Assembly: GCA_002343455.1 (NCBI GenBank)
Contig: DDSR01000209.1
Coordinates: 15,452-36,016 of the forward strand
From: Deltaproteobacteria bacterium UBA2385
Lineage (GTDB): Bacteria; Myxococcota_A; UBA796; UBA2385
DNA length: 20,565 bases
Direction of reading: 5' to 3'
Below are positions 1-6,773 of this stretch, piece after piece. The notes below the pieces were generated by a model, which saw only the letters and a program-made list of their open reading frames with translations, was not told the DNA's origin and searched no databases. Every line of letters begins with the position of its first letter. Within the stretch, counting starts at the first letter, position 1. The translations under genes and the position numbers were made by a program.

Positions 1-96
1 CCGCCGCTCCGACTGCGCCCGCGCGAGGCCCAGCAGGACCACCCGGCGTTGGCGGCCGGAGGGCCGCTCCGACAGGCTGTGCTCGCGCTCCTCCAT
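1..96 (-). CDS. Probable 5' end of an unidentified gene, cut by the left edge
   Basis: A minus-strand reading frame starts at an ATG at 96 and stays open for all 32 codons to the window edge. The peptide begins MEEREHSLSERPSG and continues with basic and then leucine-rich residues. No domain can be recognised from so short a piece. It would diverge from the lipoprotein gene that starts at 125. The bases before the ATG contain a GAGG directly adjacent and a GGAG about 13 bases upstream, so ribosome-binding support is weak. Open frames of this length arise easily by chance in DNA this GC-rich, so this is a tentative call. Confidence 0.35.
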   Translation of the reverse strand, partial: MEEREHSLSERPSGRQRRVVLLGLARAQSERR

Positions 97-124
97 CCTC
101 GACCGCTCCAGCAAGGGCGCCAGA

Positions 125-1072
125 GTGTACCCTGCCGGCGTGCGACCCTACCTCCTCCTCTCCGCCCTGACGCTGGCCGGGGGCTGCCTGCGCGAGCCCA
201 CGCCGATGCCCACGGTGCACGCCGTGGAGGAGTCCATCACCCGCGAGGATCAGCCGGCGCTCTACCAGATCCTCTACAGCCCGGCCCTGGCCCCGGCCTC
301 GCAGGAGAGCCAGCAGCGGGTGCGGATGCTGATCTGGCTGCGGCATATGGATCTGGGCGAGGCCCAGCTCCAGCAGCTCGAGGCCCTGCGCCAGCTCGTG
401 GCCGAGCGGACCGCCCAGATCGTCCAGGCGGAGACGCAGGCCGCCGCGCAGTACCAGGCGCGCGAGGACGAGATCTACCGCGCGCTCTGGACCCGGCTCT
501 CGGCCGGCGCGCCGGGGGACGCCCCCGAGGTGGTGGAGCTGGGCGCCGAGCTGCAGACCATGCAGGAGGGCTCCGAGCGCGAGCGCGAGCTGCTGCGCAT
601 CCGCATCGAGGGCATCCGGGCGGTGCTGGACGCCGAGCAGGGCTTCCTGGCGACGCTCAGCCCCCGGCAGGAGGCCCTGCTCAGCGACGCGCTCTTCTTC
701 CTGCGCAACCACCTCGACCCGATCGGCAACCCCGGTGACTTTCGCGCGCTGGTCGGGACGACCTACGAGCCCGGCCAGTACGCCGTCCTCACCCGCGGCA
801 CGACCCGCTGGGCGCGCGAGCCGCTCAACATCGGGGGGCTGTGGTCCGACGAGCCCCCGCTCTCGGGCGGCGCCCTGCACGAGGCCCGGCGCGAGGTGCT
901 GCTCTACCTCGCCCTGATGGAGCCCGGCCTGGAGGAGGCGCTGCGCGCCGCCCGCGAGATGCTGGCCCGCGACCTGGAGCTGAAGCTGGTCGACGAGCTG
1001 ACGCCCGAGGAGCCGCCCGCCGAGGAGCCGCCCGCCGAGGAGCCGCCTGCGCCCGAAGCGCCTGCGCCCTAA
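125..1072 (+). CDS. Putative lipoprotein with a helical, coiled-coil-like body
   Basis: The 315-residue product starts with a GTG and carries a lipoprotein signal: hydrophobic LLLSALTLAG followed by GC, with the lipidation cysteine near residue 21. This predicts a lipid-anchored envelope protein. Residues of roughly 75-190 are rich in E, Q, L, A and R and look like long amphipathic helices or coiled coil. The C-terminus is a low-complexity acidic/proline tail (EEPPA three times, then PAPEAPAP). The GTG at 125 has AAGGG about 8 bases upstream. A second GTG at 140 would give a more typical short signal peptide (MRPYLLLSALTLAGGC), so the start is uncertain. The stop overlaps by three bases the stop of the convergent CBS gene. 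I do not recognise the family and assign no function. Confidence 0.75.
   Translation: MYPAGVRPYLLLSALTLAGGCLREPTPMPTVHAVEESITREDQPALYQILYSPALAPASQESQQRVRMLIWLRHMDLGEAQLQQLEALRQLVAERTAQIVQAETQAAAQYQAREDEIYRALWTRLSAGAPGDAPEVVELGAELQTMQEGSERERELLRIRIEGIRAVLDAEQGFLATLSPRQEALLSDALFFLRNHLDPIGNPGDFRALVGTTYEPGQYAVLTRGTTRWAREPLNIGGLWSDEPPLSGGALHEARREVLLYLALMEPGLEEALRAAREMLARDLELKLVDELTPEEPPAEEPPAEEPPAPEAPAP
1007..1051 (+). repeat. 15-base tandem repeat encoding EEPPA
   Basis: Three consecutive 15-base units of GAGGAGCCGCCCGCC (1007-1021, 1022-1036, 1037-1051, the last with two changes) lie in frame near the 3' end of the lipoprotein gene. They encode the EEPPA repeats of its tail. Copy number could change by slippage without breaking the frame. 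Confidence 0.85.
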
Positions 1073-1527
1073 GCCTTCGCGGCGCTCGCGAAGGCCGCCT
1101 GCAGGACCCGGCGCTTGTCGACCACCCCCAGCAGCAGGCCGTCCTCGACCACCGGGATCATCGACAGGTGCCCCTCGACCATCAGGGTGGCGATGCGGTG
1201 CAGGTCCTCGTCGGGACCCACGGTGACGGGGCTGGCGGTCATGATCTCGCCCACGGTCACGCCGGCGATCTTGTGCAGCTCTTCCTCGACCCGCTTCCAG
1301 CCCAGCGGGATGACGGCGTCCATGAAGGTGAAGAGGGTCGGCAGGCGCGGGTCCTTCTCTTGGAAGACCAGGTCCATCGCCGTGACGACGCCGACCAGCC
1401 GGCCGCTCTCCATGACGCAGGCGCCCTCGGCCCCCGAGGCCAGCAGGCGCGAGGCCAGCTCGCGGACCGGGGTGGCCTGCTCGACCACCAGGGGCGCGGG
1501 ATCGAGGATCTCTCGCGCCGTGCTCAC
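1069..1527 (-). CDS. Two-CBS-domain protein
   Basis: The 152-residue protein is essentially a tandem CBS (Bateman) module. The first repeat spans about residues 5-55, with AREILDPAPLVV and GRLVGVVTAMDLV. The second spans about 92-148, with VGEIMTASPVTVGPDEDLH, HLSMIPVVEDG and LLGVVDKRRVL. CBS pairs usually bind adenine nucleotides and regulate a partner, and no other domain is attached here. The GTG start at 1527 overlaps the TGA stop of the upstream ATPase gene as GTGA, which predicts translational coupling and suggests the partner could be that ATPase. The partnership is inference. The 3' end meets the convergent lipoprotein gene with overlapping stop codons. Confidence 0.9.
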   Translation of the reverse strand: MSTAREILDPAPLVVEQATPVRELASRLLASGAEGACVMESGRLVGVVTAMDLVFQEKDPRLPTLFTFMDAVIPLGWKRVEEELHKIAGVTVGEIMTASPVTVGPDEDLHRIATLMVEGHLSMIPVVEDGLLLGVVDKRRVLQAAFASAAKA

Positions 1528-2642
1528 AAGACCTCCGGCGCGAGGTCGGAGTCGTCGACCTCGCCGGTGAAGAAGGCCTCGTCGAGCTGCACGCCGGCCA
1601 GCCGCATCTTGGACAGGATGCGCGGCACCCGCCCGGTGGCCCGGAAGTCGCCCTCGACCCGACCGCCCTCCAGCGAGCGCGGGATCCAGCGGTAGATGTC
1701 CTCCAGCGCGATGCCGTCGGGGGCGCCGGGGTTGGGGTTGACCTGGGTGACGGCCACGACCCGGCGGACGCCGTCGGCGTGCTGGTCGAGCTGGACGATC
1801 AGGTCCAAGCCCTCGATGATCTGCTGACTGACCGAGCGACGGTCTGCGCCGCGGCCCGACATCATCGCCAGCTGGATCATGCGCAGCACCGCCTCGCGGG
1901 CGTTGCTGGCGTGGATGACCGCCTGCGCGCCGCCGTGGCCCGAGTTGATCGCCTGGAGGTAGTCGATGACCTCGGCCCCGCGGATCTCGCCCAGGATGAT
2001 GCGCTTGGGGCGCATGCGCAGGCTGTTGCGAAAGAGGACCCCCAGGGTGATCTCGCCCTTGCCTTCGAGGTTGGGCGGCCGGCCCAGCATGCGCACGACG
2101 TTGGGCTGCGCGAGGTGCAGCTCCATCGTGTCCTCGATGACGATGACGCGCTCGCTGGGATCGAGGCGGGTGGCGAGGACCTCCAGCAACGTGGTCTTGC
2201 CGCTGCCGGTGGCCCCCGAGTAGAGGACCGAGGCGCCCGTGCGCACGGCCTCGCCCAGGAAGGTGGCCATCGGCTCGCTGACGGTGCCGACGTCGACGAG
2301 GTCGGCGGGCACCTTGACCGGGCGGTTGAAGCGCCGGATGGTCACGTGGGGGCCGCCGACGACGACCGGGGGAATGCAGACGTTGACGCGGCTGCCGTCG
2401 GGCAGGGCGAGGTCGACCATCGGGCTGGACAGGTCCACGCGGAAGCCCGGGTTGGCCTCGAGCATGCGCTCGATCGCGTACCGGAGGCGGTGCTCGCCCT
2501 CGAAGGTGAGCCCGCTGTCGGTGCGCACGCCAGCCCGCTCGATGAAGATGCGGTCGGGGCCGTTGATCATGATCTCGGTGATCGTCGGGTCCTGCATCAA
2601 GCGGTCGATCGGAGGGACGGTGAAGATCTCGCTGAGGTCCAT
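1524..2642 (-). CDS. CpaF/TadA-type secretion ATPase (PilT/VirB11 superfamily)
   Basis: The 372-residue protein begins MDLSEIFTVPPIDRLM at an ATG at 2642, with AGGGAG six bases upstream. The frame continues upstream but overlaps the glycosyltransferase gene there, so that longer start is rejected. The N-terminal domain has the CpaF-like stretch DPTITEIMINGPDRIFIER. Walker A is GATGSGKT (143-150), the Asp-box region is VIVIEDTMEL, Walker B is RIILGEIRG (214-222), and the His-box is SGHGGAQAVIHAS (about 234-246). These are the hallmarks of hexameric ATPases that power type II/IV secretion or Tad pili. It is near full length for the catalytic core but lacks the long N-terminal extension of many CpaF proteins. 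No pilin, TadB/TadC or secretin lies nearby, so the machine it drives is unknown. It is translationally coupled to the downstream CBS gene. Confidence 0.9.
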   Translation of the reverse strand: MDLSEIFTVPPIDRLMQDPTITEIMINGPDRIFIERAGVRTDSGLTFEGEHRLRYAIERMLEANPGFRVDLSSPMVDLALPDGSRVNVCIPPVVVGGPHVTIRRFNRPVKVPADLVDVGTVSEPMATFLGEAVRTGASVLYSGATGSGKTTLLEVLATRLDPSERVIVIEDTMELHLAQPNVVRMLGRPPNLEGKGEITLGVLFRNSLRMRPKRIILGEIRGAEVIDYLQAINSGHGGAQAVIHASNAREAVLRMIQLAMMSGRGADRRSVSQQIIEGLDLIVQLDQHADGVRRVVAVTQVNPNPGAPDGIALEDIYRWIPRSLEGGRVEGDFRATGRVPRILSKMRLAGVQLDEAFFTGEVDDSDLAPEVL

Positions 2643-2668
2643 GAAAGCTCCCTGGGTAGGACTCTCAT

Positions 2669-3481
2669 CTAAGCATGATCCGGGCCAGGTGAAGCCGCTC
2701 GGGTGCGGTTGTGCCAGTCTCGCCAGCCCTCGGCGATGCCCAGCAGCCGATCCGGCGGGCCCCCCTCTCTCAGGACCTGGGCCAGGGCGAGGCCGAGGGC
2801 GACCCCACCTCTCCAGCCGCCATCGACCAGCCGCAGGTGTCCGGCGACCGCGTGTCGCTGTGCCCGGCGGGAGGCGCGGGGGAGAGAGGCCCCGCCGACA
2901 TGCAGGCAGCGCGCAGCCGGCTGCACCAGGACGCGCAGGCCGCGGGCCCGCAGATCCCGGCAGAGGGCGAGGTCCTCGAAGCCATGCGGGAAGTCCGGGT
3001 CGAAGCGGGCCCAGGCCGGGACGAGCAGGCAGGCGCCCGAGAGCGCGCCGACCGCGGTCAGGCGAGGCGGCACCCGGGTGATCTGCCGGACCCTGCCCCA
3101 GCGGCTCAGCGTGATGCCCGCCGACTCCAGGCCCTGCAACCCCCACAGCAGGGGGCCGACCGCGCCGACCCCGGGGCCGGCGGCGGCGAGCAGCGCCTCG
3201 ACGCAGCCCGGCTGGGGCACGGCGTCGTCGTTGAGCAGCAGGACGCGCTCCGCCCCGAGCTCGCGCTCCGCGGCGTGCAGGCCCAGGTTGACCGCCCGCG
3301 CGAAGCCCTGGTCGCCAGCGGTGCGCAGCAGGAGGACGTCCTCGGGCAGCGCGGGCGAGGGGCGCCCGGCGGGCCCGTCGTCGACGACCACCCGGGGCCA
3401 GCCCTCCACAGCGGCCAGGGCCCGCGGGAGGAGATCACCCCGGTGGTGGTGGGGGATGACCACCGCCAGCGGATGCGGCAC
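2669..3481 (-). CDS. Family 2 glycosyltransferase
   Basis: The 270-residue protein shows the GT-A fold signatures of family 2 transferases. These are an N-terminal LAVVIPHHHRGD, VVVDDG (31-36), the metal/nucleotide-sugar motif LLLNDDA (about 81-87), and an acceptor-side GFEDLALCRDLRARG (about 167-181). GFARAVNLGL also matches the family's GxxxAxNxG block. It should transfer a sugar from an NDP-sugar to an unknown acceptor in the cytoplasm or at the inner membrane, and no membrane segment is evident. The GTG start at 3481 directly abuts the TAG stop of the upstream lipoprotein gene and has no clear Shine-Dalgarno, so translation probably relies on coupling. It ends 26 bases before the CpaF-like gene, in the same operon. 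Confidence 0.88.
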   Translation of the reverse strand: MPHPLAVVIPHHHRGDLLPRALAAVEGWPRVVVDDGPAGRPSPALPEDVLLLRTAGDQGFARAVNLGLHAAERELGAERVLLLNDDAVPQPGCVEALLAAAGPGVGAVGPLLWGLQGLESAGITLSRWGRVRQITRVPPRLTAVGALSGACLLVPAWARFDPDFPHGFEDLALCRDLRARGLRVLVQPAARCLHVGGASLPRASRRAQRHAVAGHLRLVDGGWRGGVALGLALAQVLREGGPPDRLLGIAEGWRDWHNRTRAASPGPDHA

Positions 3482-4108
3482 CTAGAGGCCGTGCTGGGGA
3501 GGGGGCGGCTGGCGGGTCAGCTCGATCACGATGCCGCTGGCGCCTCCTGCCGTGCTGACGGGGTTGCCCGCGTACCAGCCGGAAGGATCCTGGGGGCCGG
3601 GCCGGCCATCGAGGTTCTCGTCGATGTAGGCGCCCAGCCAGATCCGTTCGGCGCTGGCCGGGACCTGCAGCTCGAAGGGGCCGGGGCGCTCCAGGGTCAG
3701 CACGCCCACCACCGAGGGCCGCGGGCCGTCCAGCTTGCGCTGATCCCCGTCGAAGACGTCGATGCGAACCGAGCCCAGCTCGTAGTCCTCGACCCGGACC
3801 TCGCCGCGGATGGTGACGGAGGGGCCGTCGACGGTGCCCGGGGCGGCCGGAGTGGGCGGGGTGGGGGCACCAGGGGCGCCCGGCTCTCCGCTGCCCGGGG
3901 GAGGCTGGGTCGCGCTGCCGGGGGGAGGCTGGTCGGGGCGGCCGGGCGCGGGCTCGACCGGCTTGCCGGGTCCCTGGTGGCCGGCGCCCGCCGCGCCGGG
4001 AACGCCTCCGCCCCCATCGGCCCCCGCCTGGAGGTCCTCGGCCCGCTTGAGGATCGGGTCGCGACCGCAGGCGCCAAGCAACAACAAGGCCAACGACGCA
4101 GCTCTCAT
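3482..4108 (-). CDS. Putative lipoprotein with Pro/Gly-rich linker and C-terminal beta domain
   Basis: The 208-residue protein has a short lipoprotein signal, MRAASLALLLLGAC, with the cysteine at 14 followed by G and R. Residues of about 28-95 are a disordered linker full of G, P and A, including repeats of QPPPGS. The rest (about 95-200) looks like a single beta-sandwich: SVTIRGEVRVEDYELGSVRIDV, FELQVPASAERIWLGAYID, then ENLDGRPGPQDPSGWYAGNP. The last piece resembles carboxypeptidase-regulatory-like or calcium-loop sequences, but I cannot name the family. The ATG at 4108 has GGAG six bases upstream. It is first in the minus-strand operon with the glycosyltransferase, ATPase and CBS genes. 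Confidence 0.8.
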   Translation of the reverse strand: MRAASLALLLLGACGRDPILKRAEDLQAGADGGGGVPGAAGAGHQGPGKPVEPAPGRPDQPPPGSATQPPPGSGEPGAPGAPTPPTPAAPGTVDGPSVTIRGEVRVEDYELGSVRIDVFDGDQRKLDGPRPSVVGVLTLERPGPFELQVPASAERIWLGAYIDENLDGRPGPQDPSGWYAGNPVSTAGGASGIVIELTRQPPPPQHGL

Positions 4109-4222
4109 CGCAGCTCCGAGGCTGGTGGTCCTGCTTTGGCGAAGTCTTCCACAGTCTCCCCATAGGGATCCACAAAGGCGTGGTTATACGGGCCGTGTAC
4201 CCACGCCACAGGGCCGCCTCTC
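4109..4222. promoter_or_regulatory. Divergent intergenic region with a 7-bp dyad
   Basis: This 114-base interval separates the minus-strand lipoprotein operon from the plus-strand methyltransferase operon and must hold both promoters unless transcription enters from outside. It is visibly less GC-rich than its flanks. A perfect inverted repeat, GGCGTGG (4177-4183) and CCACGCC (4201-4207), encloses 17 bases containing TTATAC, which could serve as a -10 element for the plus-strand operon. This is a plausible operator or promoter, but no regulator can be named. A short minus-strand frame (4209 to 4105) also crosses it; see findings. Confidence 0.35.
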
Positions 4223-4777
4223 GTGCAGACCACGCCGATAACCATCCTCAAAGCCGGGCTCAAGCCCGAGCTGCTGCTCATGGTGGCCAAGGTCTACGTG
4301 CCGGTGCTCTTTCCCCTGACCTTCCTGATCGGGCTGGTCAGCCTGCAGCTGGACCGCCTGCTGGGCTTCCAGGACGGCTTCCTCCCGCACGAGCACCGCC
4401 TCCTCATCGCCGCCATCACCTTCCTGGTCGGCGTGGCGCTCTGGCTGCTGACCTACGAGCAGCTCATCTTTCGCGGCGAGGGCTCGCCCTCTCCCACCGC
4501 CGGCCGCACCACCCGCCTCGTCACCACCGGGGTCTACGCCTGGTGCCGCAACCCCAGCATCTGGGGGAAGCTGGTCGGCGTGCTGGCCGTCGGTTTCGCC
4601 TTGAATTCCTTCGCGTTCTGCTTCATCATCCTGCCCTTGCTCCTGACCGGCTCGCTCGTCGAGAAGGTCTGGCGACAAGAGCCTCAGCTCGTGGAAATCT
4701 TCGGTGAGGAGTACGAGACCTACCGCAAGGAGGTCCCCCTCTTCATCCCCTGGAAGATCTTCTTCCGCCGGCGGTAG
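4223..4777 (+). CDS. ICMT/PEMT-family membrane methyltransferase
   Basis: The 184-residue integral membrane protein has hydrophobic segments at about 22-42, 58-78 and 116-142. Its C-terminal half has the family signature: TTGVYAWCRNPSIWGKL (101-117), then a glutamate-containing EKVWRQE, FGEEYETYRKEVPLFIP (160-176) and a basic end. Isoprenylcysteine and phospholipid N-methyltransferases share this fold and bind S-adenosylmethionine at the membrane face. The substrate here cannot be told from sequence. The GTG start at 4223 has no obvious Shine-Dalgarno, and a later ATG at 4280 would remove 19 residues without touching the first membrane span. The radical SAM gene follows after 38 bases, suggesting joint action on one product. 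Confidence 0.85.
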   Translation: MQTTPITILKAGLKPELLLMVAKVYVPVLFPLTFLIGLVSLQLDRLLGFQDGFLPHEHRLLIAAITFLVGVALWLLTYEQLIFRGEGSPSPTAGRTTRLVTTGVYAWCRNPSIWGKLVGVLAVGFALNSFAFCFIILPLLLTGSLVEKVWRQEPQLVEIFGEEYETYRKEVPLFIPWKIFFRRR

Positions 4778-4815
4778 CCGGCCAGCGTCCTCAATACAGC
4801 GCCCGGGAGCGTGCC

Positions 4816-6267
4816 ATGGACATCACCCTCGTCAATCCGCCCGAGAAGCTGCGCGTCTGGGCGGGCATCCCCAAGGCTCACGCGCACGGGGTCTACTGCT
4901 TCCCGCCCCTGGGGCTGATGTACGTCCAGGCGGCGATCGAGAAGCGGTCGCACTACAAGGCCGAGATCTGCGACCCGGTCGTCGACGACCTCGACTACCC
5001 CGAGTTCGAAGAGATGCTCCGGCGCTACCCGCTGGACCTCGTCGGCATCAGCGCCTTCACGCACTCGCTGCCTGATGTGCAGATGACCATCAACCTGGTC
5101 CGCAAGATCAACCCGGCGGCCAACATCATCCTGGGTGGACCGCACCCGGCGATGTTCCCCGAGTACGCCATCCAGCTGCAGGGCGCCGACGCCATCACCA
5201 CGGGTGACGGCGAGGATCCCTTCCTCCAGATCGTCAAGAACTTCGACTCCGGCAAGAGCTGGGAGGGCGTGCAAGGGATCTGGTGGAAGGACAAGTCCGG
5301 CACCGTCCACAAGGAGAAGGAGCTCCCCAGCACCCGCAACCTGACGGCCTACCCCTGGCCCGACCGCAGCCGCAGCCGCTACAAGGACTACTACCTGCCG
5401 GGCACCAAGCAGCCGCTGGTCACCACCGCCATCACCAGCCGGGGCTGCCCGCACTCCTGCCCCTTCTGCCTGACCTACAAGAAGCAGTACCGCATCCGCG
5501 AGATCGACGACATCCTCGACGAGATGGAGCACTGCGTCTCGATGGGCATCACCGAGACCCACTTCATCGACGACCTGTTCACCCCGAACAGCCAGTGGGT
5601 GCTCAAGTTCTGCGACGCGATCGACCAGCGCGGGATCAAGTTCAACTGGGGCTACAAGACCACCATCGCCGGCACCACCCGCGAGCAGATCCGTCGCTGC
5701 AACGAGACCGGCTGCACCAAGATCCACTTCGGCGTCGAGTCGGCCAACAACGAGGGCCTGGACGTCTGGGGCAAGCACTGCGACACCGACGACGTCCACC
5801 GCGTCTTCAAGTGGTGCCGGGAAGAGGGCGTGCGCAGCGTGGCCTACATCATGCTGGCCGGCCCGCACGAGCGCACCCTGGCCGAGGCCGTCCACAACGT
5901 CGACGAGATGATCAAGCTGGACGCCGACTTCGCCGTCTTCGCCGTCTTCTCGCCCTACCCGGGCACGGACAGCTTCGCCGAGGGGGCCAAGCTCGGCCTG
6001 TACGCGGCGGATTGCTGGGACCGCCTGATGAAGGACCCGCTCTGCGGCGTCGACGTGCCGGTCTGCTGGGAGGAGCACCTCACCAAGGCCGAGATCCTCG
6101 AGCTCCTGAAGATCTCGCACCGCAAGTTCTACGCCCGGCCGCGCTTCCTCGCCCGGCAGGTGCTGGGGCTCTCGACCCCGGCGGAGTTCAAGCGGCTGGC
6201 TCAGGGCGCGCTCTCGCTGGTCAAGCTGGAGCTGCTCTCGTCGAACAGTCGCACCGCGCCGGTCTAG
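4816..6267 (+). CDS. Cobalamin-binding-type radical SAM enzyme (class B-like)
   Basis: The 483-residue protein starts at an ATG with GGGAG six bases upstream. Residues 1-140 resemble the B12-binding Rossmann domain of this superfamily: ITLVNPPEKL, FPPLGLMYVQAAIE, VGISAFTHS, ILGGPHPAMFPE and a GDGED variant of the usual GEGE. The radical SAM barrel follows, with the cluster motif CPHSCPFC (C211, C215, C218), then ETHFIDDLFTPN, IHFGVESANNEGLD and PYPGTDSFAEGAKLG. The C-terminal 100 residues are less typical. Members include methyltransferases and BchE-like cyclases acting on unactivated carbon or phosphorus. The substrate here is unknown. The upstream membrane methyltransferase and the downstream gene four bases away suggest a three-gene pathway. 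Confidence 0.92.
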   Translation: MDITLVNPPEKLRVWAGIPKAHAHGVYCFPPLGLMYVQAAIEKRSHYKAEICDPVVDDLDYPEFEEMLRRYPLDLVGISAFTHSLPDVQMTINLVRKINPAANIILGGPHPAMFPEYAIQLQGADAITTGDGEDPFLQIVKNFDSGKSWEGVQGIWWKDKSGTVHKEKELPSTRNLTAYPWPDRSRSRYKDYYLPGTKQPLVTTAITSRGCPHSCPFCLTYKKQYRIREIDDILDEMEHCVSMGITETHFIDDLFTPNSQWVLKFCDAIDQRGIKFNWGYKTTIAGTTREQIRRCNETGCTKIHFGVESANNEGLDVWGKHCDTDDVHRVFKWCREEGVRSVAYIMLAGPHERTLAEAVHNVDEMIKLDADFAVFAVFSPYPGTDSFAEGAKLGLYAADCWDRLMKDPLCGVDVPVCWEEHLTKAEILELLKISHRKFYARPRFLARQVLGLSTPAEFKRLAQGALSLVKLELLSSNSRTAPV

Positions 6268-6271
6268 GCCG

Positions 6272-6559
6272 GTGACCAGCCTGCTGCTGGCGCTGGCCCT
6301 CAGCGCACCGCTCGGCGCGCAGGAGGCCCCTCCTCCTGCCGATCCGCGCTGGGCGGTGAGCTGCTCGCGCCTGCTGGGGGCGTCCACGACCGTGCGTGAG
6401 CGCGCCTGGCGGGTTCGTCAGAGCGCCGAGGCGATCCTCAGCCAGGGCCGCGCCAGTCATCACAGCGCCGTGGTGGCCGACGCGCGTGAGCTCGACCAGG
6501 CCGTCGCCAGCGCGCTGCTGGCCGCGCAGTCCACCCTGGACGAGCTCCATCCGGGCTGA
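6272..6559 (+). CDS. Small secreted or periplasmic protein of unknown function
   Basis: The 95-residue product starts with GTG four bases after the radical SAM stop. It has a signal peptide (MTSLLLALALSAPLGAQEA, cleavage probably after GAQ or AQEA). The mature part of about 75 residues is rich in A, R, S and L and looks helical (REREWRVRQSAEAIL-like region, then ELDQAVASALLAAQSTLDEL), with one cysteine. No family is recognised. Its position at the end of the methyltransferase/radical SAM cassette and just before a strong terminator makes it the last gene of that operon. Confidence 0.65.
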   Translation: MTSLLLALALSAPLGAQEAPPPADPRWAVSCSRLLGASTTVRERAWRVRQSAEAILSQGRASHHSAVVADARELDQAVASALLAAQSTLDELHPG

Positions 6560-6592
6560 TCGCAGCGGCGGAGCACACAGCGCAGACGACGT

Positions 6593-6620
6593 ACCGCTCC
6601 TCCGGGAGCGGTTTTTGTTT
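6593..6620 (+). terminator. Strong intrinsic terminator
   Basis: A perfect 8-bp stem, ACCGCTCC (6593-6600) and GGAGCGGT (6605-6612), encloses the tetraloop TCCG and is followed by a T-rich run (TTTTTGTTT). It sits 33 bases after the small secreted protein's stop and closes the plus-strand cassette that starts at 4223. Confidence 0.93.
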
Positions 6621-6628
6621 CTTTGTAC

Positions 6629-6657
6629 TTGATTGTCAGGATACCTCTTGCTATGTC
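6629..6657 (+). promoter_or_regulatory. Candidate sigma70-type promoter for the LysM gene
   Basis: Directly after the terminator lies an AT-rich island. TTGATT (6629-6634) and TATGTC (6652-6657) are separated by 17 bases, a fair but not strong match to -35 and -10 elements. Transcription would begin near 6664, giving a leader of about 110 bases. Confidence 0.35.
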
Positions 6658-6705
6658 AATAGGCAGCGGGGAGCCCTCCTCGCTTCGGCGGTGATCATCC
6701 CCTGA

Positions 6706-6762
6706 TCCTCCGCTCCTGCTCTCCCGCCTCTCCCTCTCCCGTCCCTCCGCTCTCTCCCTCCT
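6706..6762 (+). other. Pyrimidine-rich, G-poor leader
   Basis: About 57 bases just before the LysM gene are nearly all C and T, with only about five G and no A. No Shine-Dalgarno is visible. A C-rich, G-poor unstructured transcript is the kind of sequence Rho can load on, so this may be a Rho-sensitive or otherwise regulated leader. That role is inference from composition only. Confidence 0.5.
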
Positions 6763-6773
6763 GGGTGTCCGCC

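Noticed and set aside
2643..3146. Upstream extension of the CpaF-like frame to 3146
   Set aside because: It overlaps the glycosyltransferase gene, is Gly/Pro/Arg-rich, and the ATG at 2642 has a good AGGGAG site.
2711..4165. A 484-codon plus-strand open frame opposite the glycosyltransferase and lipoprotein genes
   Set aside because: The opposite strand has clear family motifs (NDDA, lipobox). This frame is low-complexity Gly/Ala/Arg/Asp/Gln without any recognisable feature.
4150..4176. DnaA-box-like words TCTTCCACA and GGATCCACA in the divergent gap
   Set aside because: They have one or two mismatches each, lie 12 kb from the origin genes, and could occur by chance. No supporting array is present.
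4720..6387. A 555-codon minus-strand open frame opposite the radical SAM gene
   Set aside because: It is a shadow of a gene with an intact CPHSCPFC cluster motif, and its composition (Val, Asp, Leu, Gly, Ala runs) is typical of antisense translation.
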